Below are positions 1-11,190 of a stretch of 64,000 bases of DNA, one piece after another. Source of the stretch: Capsicum annuum (lineage: Eukaryota > Streptophyta > Magnoliopsida > Solanales > Solanaceae); NCBI RefSeq assembly GCF_002878395.1, contig NC_061115.1, positions 88,961,105 to 89,025,104 of the forward strand, given 5' to 3'. The stretch's first letter is position 1, and each line of letters opens with the position of its first letter. The translations under genes and the position numbers were made by a program. Under the pieces are notes generated by a model. The model did not search any database and had not been told where the DNA came from. It saw only the letters and a list, made by a program, of their open reading frames with translations.

Positions 1-780
1 AATAGCTTTGGTCTTTTGGGGATCAACTCTAATACCCTCGAAAGAAATGATATGACCCAGAAAAGCAACTGACCTTAGCCAAAACTCACACTTACTGAAC
101 TTGGAAAATAACTTGTGATCTCTAAAGGTTTGCAAGACAGTTCAGAGATGATCAGAATGTTCATCCTCACTACGGGAGTACACCAGTATATCATCAATGA
201 ACACTATGACAAACATATCCAGATATGGTCTGAACACTCGATTCATGAGGTCCATGAAAGCTGCTGGGGCATTAGTTAACCCGAAAGATATAACAAGAAC
301 CTCAAAATGGCTATAACGAGTTCGAAAAGTGGTTTTTGGGATGTCACAATCCCTAACTTTGAGTTGATGCTAGCCGGAACGATGGTCTATCTTTGAGAAA
401 TAACTTGCACCTTACAATTAGTCAAAAAAAATCATCTATTATCAGAAATGGGTACTTATTTTTTATGGTGACTTTATTCAGTTGGCGGTAATCAATACAC
501 ATATACAAAGAGCCATCTTTATTTCTTACAAATAAAACAGGAGTACCCCAAGAAGAAACACTGGGCCTTATGGAACCCTTATTTAGTAGATCTTTGAGTT
601 GCTCTTTCAACTCCTTAAGTTCTGTAGGGGCCATACGATAAGGAGGAATAAAAATGGGCTGAGTATCAGGAAGAAGATCAATCCCAAACTCTATCTCTCT
701 ATCAGGAGGTATCCCTGGGAAATTTCAACGATTTCGCAGGGTATTAGAGAGACGATATCAAGAAGAGAGATATTTGTATA
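1..780 (-). pseudogene. Ty3/gypsy (Tekay/Del-like) reverse transcriptase, broken
   Basis: Reverse transcriptase part of a chromovirus-type LTR retrotransposon, which copies element RNA into DNA in virus-like particles. Reading leftward, the frame runs from the pre-RT stretch '[15 protein letters not shown]' (about 660-710) through 'APVLFV'-like and '[11 protein letters not shown]' motifs (open from 634 to 422) into '[15 protein letters not shown]' near 170-215, so the FIDD catalytic motif is intact. The longest open piece is 70 codons; a frameshift near 420 separates it from the palm domain. RNase H and integrase would lie beyond the left edge. The protease and gag of what is probably the same element resume at 4819, beyond a forward-strand insertion. 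The family is clear from motif order; the link across the insertion is inferred. Confidence 0.85.
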
Positions 781-1395
781 AAATTTCCACAAGACTATAG
801 ATTAGATAGCTCACTTCTTTACAAAGTCTCCTCACAAGGAGAATTCTTTAAAGGATGGATGAGATTGGGTCTGATCAAAATAACCTAACTTACCTGATTA
901 ATAAGTTTTACTCTAAAAATTTTCTTAAGTCAGAAGACAGGTATCCTTAGTTAAGTATGTACTCATTGGTCTAAATCAATATATACCCTATAAGGTATAC
1001 ATATATTTTAATAACTTTGGGGAAAAATAGATGAGACTGACACAAGTTTGACGAATAACTCAAGAGAGGGAGAGAAAGACCTAGTCGCTTTTCTCAAGTT
1101 ATAACCAAAGTTGTGTACTTCAATAACATAATAGTCTATCTAAAAAATCCATGTTTACTTTTGTAAAAGATGTAAAATACCTAGAAATGATAAAGGTTTC
1201 ACCTGTTAGGCCCAGACACGTTATTTCCTCTAAAAGGTCACTAATAAGACAATGTTTAATTCCCTTAAAATTTAAAATCAAACCTTTTCTTTCCAATTCT
1301 TTTTGAGGTTAATCCTTAAATCATATTTCTCAAATTTCATCCTTTTAGAAAAGTTTTTTCTATCTCTCAAAATCTCCAAATGTCAAAAATTTCTA

Positions 1396-3640
1396 CTCTT
1401 TCAAGCCCCTCTAAGGTATAAAAAATATGCAAACCACGTCCCCTCTATTTGAAAATCCCAAAACTGATCTTCCTGATCCTTCAATGTCCATAACTGAAGA
1501 AGATCCATCTTTAAATCATCAATTAGAATATAAGTTAATACCATCTATTACATCTTTCTGGGAAAGTTTTGATCCTCCAAACATATCCGTTCCTGAAGAA
1601 GATTTTACGGCCATAGAATTCCCTATTGTATCAAACATGGCAGTGGATAAAAATTATGGCTTCAGTTCACCCATTAAACTTGAAGTCTCTCAAACCCCTC
1701 GCCCCTCTGAAGAACCAAACAAGTATCAAACTCTTTAAAATCCTATAAATACCAAGTTCACTTACTCCTACTGAAACAAATCCTATATTTGCTTAATTTT
1801 TTTATGAAAATATCTTATCTTTCAAGTAGTGTGAATTGGGTGGAAGAGAATTAATCCTGCTTGCTAATTATCCAAGAGATATCTCCCTATGCAGAAAAGA
1901 GCAAGTAGTTAGTGAAAAGTCAAGTTTTCTATCTTCTAAAAGAGATGTTCCTAAATTTGGGGAGTTTGTACAACCTCCAAATGAGGAGGATGATGCTGAT
2001 AATGATGAACCAATACTAAGGTAGTCAGCATAAAAATAATGGTGGAGTAAAGGTAAAGAAAAAGTGGTGGGCACTGGTGTAAGGATTTCCAAATCATATT
2101 CAACAAGGGGATCTAAGAAAAATGTTTTAAATGATGTTATAAAGGCTAGCAAGTCATCTGTTTCTATGAGAAAAAAGATTGAAGAATGTCATTGTAGTGG
2201 AAGATTAGAAATATAGAATTTGTAAAGGTTCGAGAGCATGAGGATGTTGGTGTTGATGTTGTTGCTGTAGTATAAAAGAGAATAAAATAAATTCATGTCG
2301 AAAGAAGGACCAGGTCCTCTGGTTAAAAGTCTTGAAACACTACTTGGATGATACAAAAATATATTACAGTAAAGAACAAGAAGAATGTTTCTAAGGGACC
2401 TCATCTAAAGAAAAGAAATAATATAGAGGAGGAACCAAACATTTGTTCTAAAATAAGAAAGAAGGATGGGGTCAAAAAGTTTGTATCTATAGAGAAAAGA
2501 ATTAAAGTACGTAAAAATCAAAATATTCTGACTATAAAGGTATATGGCCCAAGGATCCTTGAAAAACATAGAATATTTAAGCTTGTAGAGTATATGGAAC
2601 ACCTAGGATGGATATATGTACAACTCAAATGATGGATACATCTTCTAGAGGGACCAGTTCACTCTATCTATGAAGATGAAGTAAGACAGTTTTTCTACAC
2701 AGTAAAATTTTTTGAACATGGGTAGAGCCTGACTGCAATGTGTACGAAAATAAAATAAAGTTAGATGATGAAAATCTTGCAAAAATTTCAGATTTTCCCA
2801 TTACGGGTGTGAGTATTGTCTAAAAAAACAACAATGAATAAATTTTATGGTTAATACTTCAAAAGTGGGAGAAACTTTTGTAGCTAGTGTGGGGAAGAAT
2901 TTCTCAAAGGTGAGTTTGAATTGGTGTTTGAGATTGTCAACAAACTAGTGTTGCAAAGATCTAAAAAAAGAACTATTGCTTCTGGTATTGATTTAATTAT
3001 GATAGAGTGTCTAAGTAAATTCAAGCTGACTAGTCTAACTTTATTGATGATCCAACATATATTCAAAGTAATCCATAAGAAAGATGAAGTCATGGTATGC
3101 CTTATGGATAATATTTCAATAGCATCTTTTGTTATATTAGGGTAGTTTGTGAAAAGGAACTCCTGGTGCAGCAAATCAAATGTTCAACTTAACTACTTTG
3201 GTTAAAAATTAGTGTGTTGAAGGAATAACTAGGACTATGTCTTATGTGTCATAACTATTGGCAATTCAAGAGAAGTTAAGTATGGAATTAGAGTATATGA
3301 GAGTTTTTGTGGGAACTAACGGTGCATAAATCCTCCTATGAATTTTAAAAATCAATAAATGTCATCTGAGGGACCAGGTGCCAGTGAAGCACTTAGTATA
3401 GAGAATGCAGATCTAGAAAAAAGGTCTTAGCACTGACTAATGAGGTCGAGAATTTGAATGCTGAAGTAAATATCCTAATAAGGAATCTATTTTATTCTCA
3501 TGTTACTGCAAGTTCTAGAATGGAGATGTTTCTTAAGACCATGTCCCCTACACCTCTATCAACCTATGCCCCGTCTCTCTTAATTTTAATCCTTCCCTAT
3601 CTCAGTTTCTTGTCCTTGATTTTATTGTGGGATTTTTAAA
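1396..3640 (+). pseudogene. Decayed gag-like / 'putative plant transposon protein' reading frame
   Basis: A string of frames reads forward: acidic, Ser/Pro-rich N-terminus (1427-1738, 103 codons), an acidic stretch (1836-2024), a basic stretch (2348-2632, Lys/Arg-rich), then a core with 'DDENLAKISDFPITGVS' near 2762-2818 and 'KKRTIASGIDLIMIECL' at about 2963-3013, ending in a Glu/Asn-rich segment 'LTNEVENLNAEVN' (3430-3475). The core order resembles, from memory, the plant retroelement protein Pfam calls 'putative plant transposon protein'. A Gly-Pro-Gly motif recurs where the DNA reads GGACCAGG. At least five stops or frameshifts interrupt it. Its biochemical role is unknown; assignment to that family is tentative. 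Confidence 0.45.
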
Positions 3641-4120
3641 GCTAGATGTTTTTTATTTTTTTGTATATGTAATGGTACTAATCCTATTTAATATGAATGA
3701 ATTGATCATTTTTTATCATCTGTCTTCTATACTTAAGATGTTAATTTATGTTAGTGTTTCCCTAGTGGCCATGAGTTAACTGATTAGTGCTTCTTTTACT
3801 ATTGGTTTACAATACCTTCAATTAAATGACACCAAAAGGGGGAATATTTATTTAATTATAGTAGGGACTAGGTTCTATGACAATTGTGTGAGATATAAAT
3901 ATGGCTATGAAATAGGGGGAATAATGACAGGGGGAACATAATAGGAGGAACCATGTAATCATGTTGGTATATTGATAGGAAGAAGCATTGTGTATAGTGA
4001 TAAGGGGAACATTCACTTACAATATTGGTGATCAATCTGATTGAATGAGGTGAATGAATTTTGATGCTCGTAGATTGATACTTTGAGATTATAGTTTGTC
4101 ATTATCAAAAAGGGGGAAAA
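3641..4120 (+). other. 3' untranslated region with polypurine tracts
   Basis: No coding signal. Three G-rich purine runs occur: 'aaaaggggg' near 3834, 'aggggga' runs near 3915-3950, and 'aaaagggggaaaa' at 4108-4120. The last lies directly before an LTR-like start and is the likely primer site for plus-strand synthesis. The stretch is AT-rich otherwise. Confidence 0.5.
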
Positions 4121-4815
4121 TTGATATCCCATGTTTTGATGATGATCATTTGTCTTTAAAGGACCAGGTCCCTGGCTCATCATGAAGTAGTACAGCTGTC
4201 ACACTTTACACTATTTTGTCTGCTAGTTCAACTAACTATGCAAGAGTGTAGATTACCCGTTGGGACACATGGTTGAATAAAAATTAAAACTTGATTTATT
4301 CACTACTATAAATAGATAAGGACGCCTCTTATTCAACTAGTTGTTGCAAAGATAATGAAACAAAGAAACGACAAAAGCTCATATTGATCTATTTCAAAAT
4401 CTATGTGTGTGTGCATGCTTCAAGTTTATTTTTTCTTGAGTCACGTATTGGATTGTAATTGAATTACCCATGTTATAAGTGTAATATTTTTCTTTTGGCA
4501 GTATAGTGCATAGGTAGAGTTACCTGAGGTGATATTGGTTAGAGTTAATTAATATTTGACAGAGTTGTCAAGAGAAGATATTGTAATATAGTTCTGAAAA
4601 ATTAGTGGAGCTTAGAGTTATGTTCCAATAGAGTCTACAATCATGAGTTTTACAATAGAGGTGTTTTGACTAATTGAGAGGGAAAGCCACAGTTTTTCCT
4701 CCCATGAGCAAGGAGGCTTCCACGTAAATCTCTATGTTCTTAGATTTCTGCAGTTTTATATTTTCTATAGGTTTGTTACCTTTAAATCGAGTCTAAGGGA
4801 CCTGGTCCCTTGTAT
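4121..4815 (+). repeat. LTR of the inserted forward element
   Basis: Starts 'ttgatatcccatgttttg' directly after the purine tract and runs about 695 bases to the point where the interrupted reverse-strand protease resumes. It contains a TATA box TATAAATA at 4307-4314. The palindrome GGGACCWGGTCC lies about 40 bases inside the start (from 4161) and again at the end (4798-4810). The opening resembles Solanaceae copia-type LTRs I know, but no second copy in this window confirms its limits. Confidence 0.55.
4307..4314 (+). promoter_or_regulatory. TATA box in the forward LTR
   Basis: TATAAATA about 186 bases into the LTR at 4121, a normal place for the core promoter of an LTR element. Position and match are the only evidence. 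Confidence 0.45.
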
Positions 4816-4818
4816 GGT

Positions 4819-5330
4819 AGTGCATCCCCACATTTCATCATAAACTATTTCTAAGATGAGCAAATCTACCCAGGTCTCATCCCCAGAAAAAGTCAAAATA
4901 TTGGATCGGTACACTTGATCCACCACAAAAGTATCTCCTGTAGTGGTAGATACTCGTATTAGAATATCAAAAACCTAACTAACAAAATCAAAACCCAAAA
5001 TATAATATGCAAAAACATAGAGAAATTCATTCCTAGATCAAACCACATAGATGTCGATATGAAACAATTAAGGATGATACCTGTGTCACGGCATTAGAAG
5101 CCTCTACCTTTGGTCTAGAGGGTATAGTATATCACTATCCATGACCAGTAACTGGATGAGTTGCTTAGCGACCACCGATTGAGGCTCCCCTAACCCTGCT
5201 TTTTGCACCTCTAATGAAACCCCTACATCTCACAGCTGAAAAAAGAGTAGCCCTAATCACTCAACGGGGAAAATATTTGTCCTAATGGTCCATTTCATCA
5301 CACACAAAGCAACCTCTACGACCCAACTTA
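4819..5330 (-). pseudogene. Ty3/gypsy aspartic protease and gag zinc knuckle, broken
   Basis: Reads leftward as a Tekay/Del protease: 'VSTTTGDTFVVDQVYRS' followed by 'DETWVDLLILE' (about 4850-4965), the usual lead-in to the conserved 'DFDVILGMDW' stretch, which is lost at the insertion junction. Upstream (5290-5330) the frame gives 'GCFVCDEMDH', the first half of a CCHC zinc knuckle (Cys, Cys and His present; the last Cys not found in frame). In intact relatives this protein cuts the polyprotein and packages RNA. The frame has stops between the two parts. It continues upstream into the gag at 5400-6590. Confidence 0.75.
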
Positions 5331-5399
5331 ACAGGAGAACGCACCATTTGTCCCGGATGGCCACCTTAAATATTTAAACTAAAAAATCCACTACCTGAT

Positions 5400-6590
5400 C
5401 TCTACAAGGTTGCCTACACTGGTCTACCATGATATCCGCAGAACCCTTTGGAATCCTTACCTCGAGAAGTGTGACATCTAAACTAGCAAAAGTTGTGCAC
5501 CTTCTTGATTTATCCATGACATGCTCAAAGAGTACACTCAGTCATCTTAGAATGATGTAGTATACTCTAAAAAGATATTCCAAATACAACTATCTAAAAT
5601 GTAGCAAACAGGAGAGTGACATACTCCTCCTTTATGAACTTGTCATTGCAATATCGGTATAGAAATATCTAGAGAAGGCATGGAAGAGTGCCTCATACTC
5701 TGGAACATTCATACAACCTTCTTCCAGGTAATCAAACTTATCTCTCATCTTATCCCTCAGGCTATAAGGAATGAATTTCTAAAAAAAGGCCTTAACAAAT
5801 TGATTCTAAGTAATCTTAAGAGAATCAAGAGATATGCAACTAACAAGTGATATACACCAATCTTTAGAAATATCTCTAAATTGATAAGTAGTATATGCGA
5901 CACTATGCAACTCAAGAGAACCCAAATAATTCAACTTCTCATGATAATAAATCAAGAGTTCATAGGAATCCTCGCCAATAACACCATTGAACTTAATGGT
6001 ACCAAACTTTGTTAATATCTCAAACATAATCTGATCTTCAGAAGACCAAAGTATACTGAGAACAAGAGAAGGTATGGTGAATCTGGTAGGTTGAGATCTA
6101 ACCTGATAGGGCAACAAAGATGAAGGTTAAACTAATGACTTCAGAGTACCAAACATGGATGTAGGTGATGAAAGAGGAATAAAAATTGGAGTTTGTAGAG
6201 TACCAAAAAACAAGTAGGTGCAACTAGAGGTTCCATACTCAACGCAAGAAAAACACCAGAAATAGACTCTGGCACAAATAGGGTACAATACTCGGAACTA
6301 GGGGAACACCAGGAAAACTCAAAGAAGCACCCTCAAAATGGGTCAACAAGAAAATCACCAATACCTCCAAGACTTGGGTAGAATTACTTAGTGGAACCGA
6401 AGTGGAACCCATACTTCAAAAATACTGAACATAACTCAGGAAAAAGTCCCCTAGCACTACTCCTAGATGTGGAAGATCCACGAGCCCTTCCACTACCTCG
6501 AGTCCATCCATGACTCACAACTGACCCTCTAGACTAGGCTCTCTCCTTGGATTAAGATTCAAAATTTCTAAGATCATGAGATCTAGTCAT
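5400..6590 (-). pseudogene. Ty3/gypsy gag (Tekay/Del-like), broken
   Basis: Gag forms the virus-like particle. The start is probably ATG at 6590-6588 ('MTRSHDLRNFES'), followed by a Ser/Arg-rich N-terminus. The gag core is open from 6117 to 5806, with 'YELLIYYHEKLNYLGSLE' and 'YTTYQFRDISKDW', matching the retrotransposon gag domain in order and spacing. Further left the C-terminal gag helix is readable ('FIPYSLRDKMRDKFDYLEEG' near 5690-5770) in another frame, so at least one frameshift near 5800 breaks it. It leads into the zinc knuckle and protease. Its 5' LTR lies at 6806-9507. Confidence 0.8.
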
Positions 6591-6805
6591 TATAATCAGA
6601 GTAGAAAAGATTCAAATATGACTTAGAACACAAGGTATGAATGAAATCCACATGATAAGGAATACAATGAGGGATGTTTCATAAGGACATCTTATAGTCT
6701 CTCAAATATAGATACGAATAGCTACATATTGATCTACGAAACACTATTAGACATCCCATTCTTACACCATTGAGACTAATAAAACTGGTTACTCAAATGC
6801 TAATT
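6591..6805 (-). other. Leader between LTR and gag, degraded primer-binding site
   Basis: About 215 bases between the LTR end (6806) and the probable gag ATG (6590). Directly after the LTR the reverse strand reads 'aattagcatttgagtaacc', where an initiator-Met tRNA primer site (TGGTATCAGAGC) would be expected. Only a weak match remains, so the site looks heavily mutated. No ORF or other signal seen. Confidence 0.45.
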
Positions 6806-9507
6806 TGGCACGACCCGAAAATCCAAGGGTATTGATGTCACTTGGCACAGTGAACCTTGATAAGTAAGCCTATGAAACACCCCAAATCTGGTACTGGGAA
6901 TGCTACACGATGCTCATGACCCCAAAGGACCACAAGCCAACCCGTGATTGATATCTATAATTGTACACTGCATAATATACTGTATAAATGTGAAAAAAGG
7001 ATGAAAGGCCATAAGTTTCAAATATCTAATAAAACATAACATCTGGAAATATGGTATACTAATACGAAACAAAAATGAAATAACTGTCTGAACATGCTAT
7101 AGTCTTAAAGCCTCTAAACTATCTAAATAAGGAGTTGATGGGACATAAAATAATCGAAATAATAACATTCTCAAATGATGAGGACTCATCGCTAGTCTGT
7201 CTACTGATTGTTTGATCAACTAAGGGTGCTCTAGATCTCATGCTTTTGCACCTATGGTATAAAACACCATAGCGCAAATGCGTTAGTATGATTGAATGTA
7301 TTGGTATGCATGTAACGTAGACTGAATGAAAGGGGTTTAAATGCATAAACAATACTAACTGACTAAATAACATGAACGTGAGAATATATTCATGAATACG
7401 AGAACTGTAACTGAGATCATGACATCACTAAATTTGAATATTCATAACACAAGGTTTTTATTACTGATATACTATTATCTGAATGAACGTGTCTAATAGT
7501 CCTACTTCTGATGGAATGAGCTAAGTTTTGTACTAAACTAGGTGATTGTATCTGACAGTCCTAAATTTTGTAGAACTATCTAAGTTCTATTACTAAGACT
7601 AAGACTGAGACTATAACTGTAGGAAGTAGTCATCTAACTAACATGACCCAAATGAGATAATATAATTGACTTGTGGTCCAATATATAACCTAAATTAGAA
7701 GGGTGTCAATACCGCACCACTAGTAAGGACAAGCTGTGAGTAATCCCTCATCTAATAGGTACTCTAAGAAGAATGGTGGGAGCCTCATATAACAGGTGAA
7801 TCTACCTCATCTACCCACAACTAGTAGGTTTAATGTCTCAACCTACGCTGGCTACATAGTTCTAGAGCGCAAGGATTGCTTTAAAGAATCACACCTCTAA
7901 TAACAAGTGCGTTCCCTTCCTTGGGCTCACTCGGTGCTGAATTTTACTAAAATCTGAATAGACACTGAACATGATTAGCTAAAATAAACTGGACTGCCCT
8001 CATTGAGTTTCATTAACTGATAGAATACTAATGAGATTACTAAATTTCTAAGATTTCTAAGTTTGCTAAGTTTTCCTGTGTCATGAGACTAACTGAATTC
8101 TACTGAACTTGGCTTGACTTAGAGTATCTTGAAAAGATGACACTGGCTCTAGGAATAAAACTAAATTGTTGATACAAGTACTCCCATCACTTTATAGCAT
8201 GAAACTGACAAGACATGACACTTTCTAGACTCACGACCATAATCAACAATCCATAATACAATCATTAGGGAATTTCATAAGGAACTTGATTATCATGGTT
8301 TGGTACATGAATAGGAATGCATATTAACATGTCATAATTTCATAGTCTAATCTCATGAACATTCCATCAAACAATTTCAATGCATCACAATAACATGGAA
8401 GTTATTTTGAACATACAGGTACAACATGGGTTATTCAGTTTTGTCATAATTGGGTCCTAAAACATGAATCTTGTTCTCTTGGGCATTTTATCAATCACAT
8501 TGCATGCATAATCTTAGGATTAGGAATATAAAATAGTTCACACATCATAGTTACTTTAATCAAATCCATTTAAGAGTTTCCAACCCACATACTAGAAAAA
8601 TTTCATGAAATGTACATAAAGGCTCCAAATTGGGATTCATACAACCACATCAACATAATTAAAATCAACCCACCACATGGAAATCACAATTCATGAGTTC
8701 AAAATGGGATTCTTGAGCTTCATGGGTGAAAGAAACCCATGAATCAACACTTTACATACCTCAAAAGCTTGAATTTTTATAGAGGTTAACTTTTCTTAAA
8801 GGTTCTTGAATGATGATGTTTTGATTCTTGAGTTTTCTTGGATAAGGGTTTGAATCTTGTTCTTGGGTTTTGATCTTCAAAGAAACCCTAATTTTGCTTT
8901 TATGAATGAATGAGGAGTTATGTGCTTTGATTCCATGTAATTGGTGGTTAAAAAGGGTGGGAAAACACCCAAAAAGCCCTTTAAAATGTCGTTTCAGCGT
9001 TATTTCGGACAAAATTAATGGTCTGGGTGATGGACCGTCCCTCTGGTGTCTGTCAGTCACTACAACCATCAGTTTTGGGCTAGAAAACAGCTTTACTACC
9101 TCAGTTGAAACAGCCAGAGTGATAGTCCATGATGGTCCGTCAGCTTGCCCGTCGCTCCTGGGCAGCTCGGACAGCTCTCAGTAAAATGGCCATAACTTTT
9201 TACTCCAATACCAGATTTTAGAGATATTTGTATCATTGAAAATATAACTGAATTATCTATCTTTTGGTGTGTCATGAGGTCAAAAATTAGTTGTATAACA
9301 AAAGATATTCTCATTTAAAATTAACAATGACAATATCCTTCTTAAGAATTCAATCGGTAAGGGTTGTTTTGATTCGTCTAATAGATAAAACATATTTAAG
9401 GCCTTAATAAACATCAAACTTGATCAAAAAACTTAAACCACTAAAATTTATTTCTTATGATCTTGAAGAGTGGTTCTACTATCGGTTGGGATTCTCAGGG
9501 TATTACA
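6806..9507 (-). repeat. Full-length LTR (2.7 kb) shared by two reverse-strand elements
   Basis: On the reverse strand it begins TGTAATACCCTGAG (right end, 9507) and ends GGGTCGTGCCA (left end, 6806), giving TG...CA ends. To its right the pol end of one element is followed by a purine-rich tract 'cccaagggaaagata', so the LTR is a 3' LTR. To its left are a leader and gag, so it is also a 5' LTR. Inside, 9183-9290 holds a block conserved with the LTRs at 13992 and 38855, and 9020-9175 holds several 'ggtccgtc'-type short repeats. The open frames at 7119-7373 and 8761-9184 have no family resemblance and lie wholly in LTR sequence. Confidence 0.8.
9183..9290 (-). promoter_or_regulatory. Conserved U3 block
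   Basis: About 108 bases (top strand 'aaaatggccataactttt' through 'gtgtcatgaggtcaaaa') that also occur at 16014-16110 and 40876-40985 in two other LTRs, although the flanking bases differ strongly. It lies in the U3 part of the LTR. Function unknown. Confidence 0.55.
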
Positions 9508-9870
9508 ATATCTTTCCCTTGGGAATATTTGACCTCGAATGGGACTGACTAAGCTAAGATTTCTGATAGACTGAACTTAATTAAAGGATGTAAACATCTG
9601 AAAAATGTCTATATGATTGGAACAAATGATATACTGAAATTTCATACTCAATATGCACGTTTGATACATGGATATGTGGCGGATAGTCTTCATGAATGCA
9701 TGACTAAAATTACTAAGAAACTGAGCTGCTTTGGATGAGAATGCATATCTGATGCATGAATACGTGTCTGACATGATACATGAACATGTTACTAGATATG
9801 CAAGTGTATTTGATATCAAGTTTATAACTAAAATCTGAACATGAAACTGAATAAGCCTAAGGACGGACAT
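9508..9870 (-). other. 3' untranslated region of reverse Tekay element
   Basis: Lies between the pol end and the 3' LTR. Repeated but degenerate 'catgaatacgtgtctga / catgatacatgaacatg' motifs occur at about 9640-9830, with a purine-rich tract at the LTR border. The 126-codon open frame across 9577-9957 shows no family features and I do not regard it as a gene. Confidence 0.5.
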
Positions 9871-11190
9871 CACCTTGGGTTGTGTTTGAGTATGCAGAGA
9901 AGAGGTGAGGATACTTGGTTTGCATGTATGCTTCTTCTTCCAAAGTAAATCCATCAACGGACTAATTCCACCAAAGAACTTTGACTAGAGGGACTTCTTT
10001 GTTCCTTAGTCTATGAGTCTGGTAGTAAAGAGTTTTGACTAAGATCTCTTTGAAAGAAAGGTTGTTCTGAATGTCTAAGTCTCCTACTGGGACTACAATT
10101 GCTAGGTGAACTATTCACTTTTTTAGCAAGGAGACATGCAACACTAGATAAACTAAGGATAGATCTGAAGACAATTCGATCTCATAAGCTACCTTGCCGA
10201 AACAACTGAGAATTTTGAAGGGACCGATATATCGTGGAGTGAATTTTCCTTTCTTGTCAAACCGCTTCACTCCCTTCATTGAAGAGATTTTAAAGTAGAC
10301 ATAATCACCAATATCAAACTCGAGATCCTTTCTACGTATATCTGCATAAGATTTATGTTGGCTCTGAGCAGCCCAAAGTCTTTCTCTAATCGACTGGACT
10401 TTTTTTAAGGCTTGGAATACTAAGTCAGGCCCTATAACTGAGGCCTCTCTAACTTCAAACCAACTAATTAGAGATCTACATCTCCTACCATAGAGAGTTT
10501 CTAATGGAGCCATCAAAATGCTGAAATGATAGCTGTTGTTGTATGCAAACTTAATCAAAGGCAAGTGGTCATCCCAACTGCCCTTGCAATCAATTGCATA
10601 CGCTTGCAGCATATATATTCTAAATTTTTAATAGTCCTTTCTGCTTTATCATATTTCTAAGGATAATAGGTTGTAATGAGATGAACTTGGTTACCAAGAC
10701 CCCTTTGGAATGTTTTCCATAAGTGAGTGGTGAACTGAGTACCTCTGTAAGAGATAATAGACAATGGAACATCGTGCAATTTGACCAACTCCCTGATATA
10801 GAGTTTGTAATAATCCTCGACTGAAAAGAAGGAATAGAATGGAAATAAATGAGTTGATTTGGTCATCCTATCTACAATGACCCAGATTAAATCATGCTGA
10901 CGACGAGTACAAGCAAAACCAATCATAAAGTCCATTTTAATTTCTTCCCACTTCTAAGTAGGAATACTGAACTCCTATATGGACCCACTAGGTTTTTGAT
11001 TCTCTATCTTAACCTGCAAACATGTAGAGCATTTAGCCATGAACTCTACAATATCTCTCTTCGTCCCACTCCACTAATAGATCTCCCAAAAATTGTGGTA
11101 CATCTTTGTGTCCCCTGGATAAATCGAGTAGCACGCACCGTGCTCTTTTGAGAGAATTCATTACCTCAAGTCATCTACACCTGGAACAAT
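9871..11190 (-). pseudogene. Ty3/gypsy integrase with C-terminal tail, broken
   Basis: Integrase joins element DNA to the chromosome. Reading leftward: zinc-binding HHCC domain near 11020-11160 ('CSTCLQVK' keeps both Cys; the second His is Tyr in 'YSIYPG'); core with 'MDFMIGF' and 'VDRMTKSTHLF' (10840-10935); 'SIISYRGTQFT' near 10740, where the second catalytic Asp of the usual 'SDRGTQFT' has become Tyr; and 'AERTIKNLE' near 10630-10660, keeping the Glu. A 165-codon open stretch (10612-10115) covers 'PLIKFAYNNSYH', 'YGRRCRS' and 'RYIGPFKILSCFGKVAYEIEL'. The tail ends with 'YMQTKYPHLF' near 9905. Stops separate the pieces, and the D-to-Y change alone should kill catalysis. Confidence 0.88.

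Larger units (their letters stand above)
781..4818 (+). mobile_element. Forward element inserted in a Tekay/Del element, one LTR recognised
   Basis: The block separates reverse-strand RT (1-780) from reverse-strand protease (4819 onward) and holds forward-strand material: a gag-like or 'putative plant transposon protein'-like frame (1396-3640), a purine tract (4108-4120) and an LTR-like segment (4121-4815). At the right edge the protease frame is recognisable as 'DLLILE' then 'YDEMWGC' up to about 4820, where the forward LTR begins. I found no matching 5' LTR on the left, and 781-1395 has no recognisable content, so the element looks 5'-truncated, or its 5' part has diverged too far to see. 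No RT or integrase lies inside, which suggests a non-autonomous element that relied on a partner. The superfamily is not certain. Confidence 0.6.

Noticed and set aside
1..780. Reverse transcriptase as a pararetrovirus (caulimovirus) relic
   Set aside because: Motifs and order ([30 protein letters not shown]) and the linked gag, protease and LTRs fit Ty3/gypsy chromoviruses; no movement or coat protein is seen.
1836..2152. Reverse 94-codon frame at 1868-2152
   Set aside because: Antisense to the acidic part of the forward element's decayed frame; its Ser-rich composition is simply the complement.
8906..9184. Forward 92-codon frame as a gene in the LTR
   Set aside because: It spans the short-repeat cassette and conserved U3 block, which explains its sequence.
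9577..9957. 126-codon reverse frame downstream of pol
   Set aside because: It covers the pol tail in the wrong frame and degenerate 'catgaatacg' repeats; the true tail frame ends with 'QTKYPHLF'.
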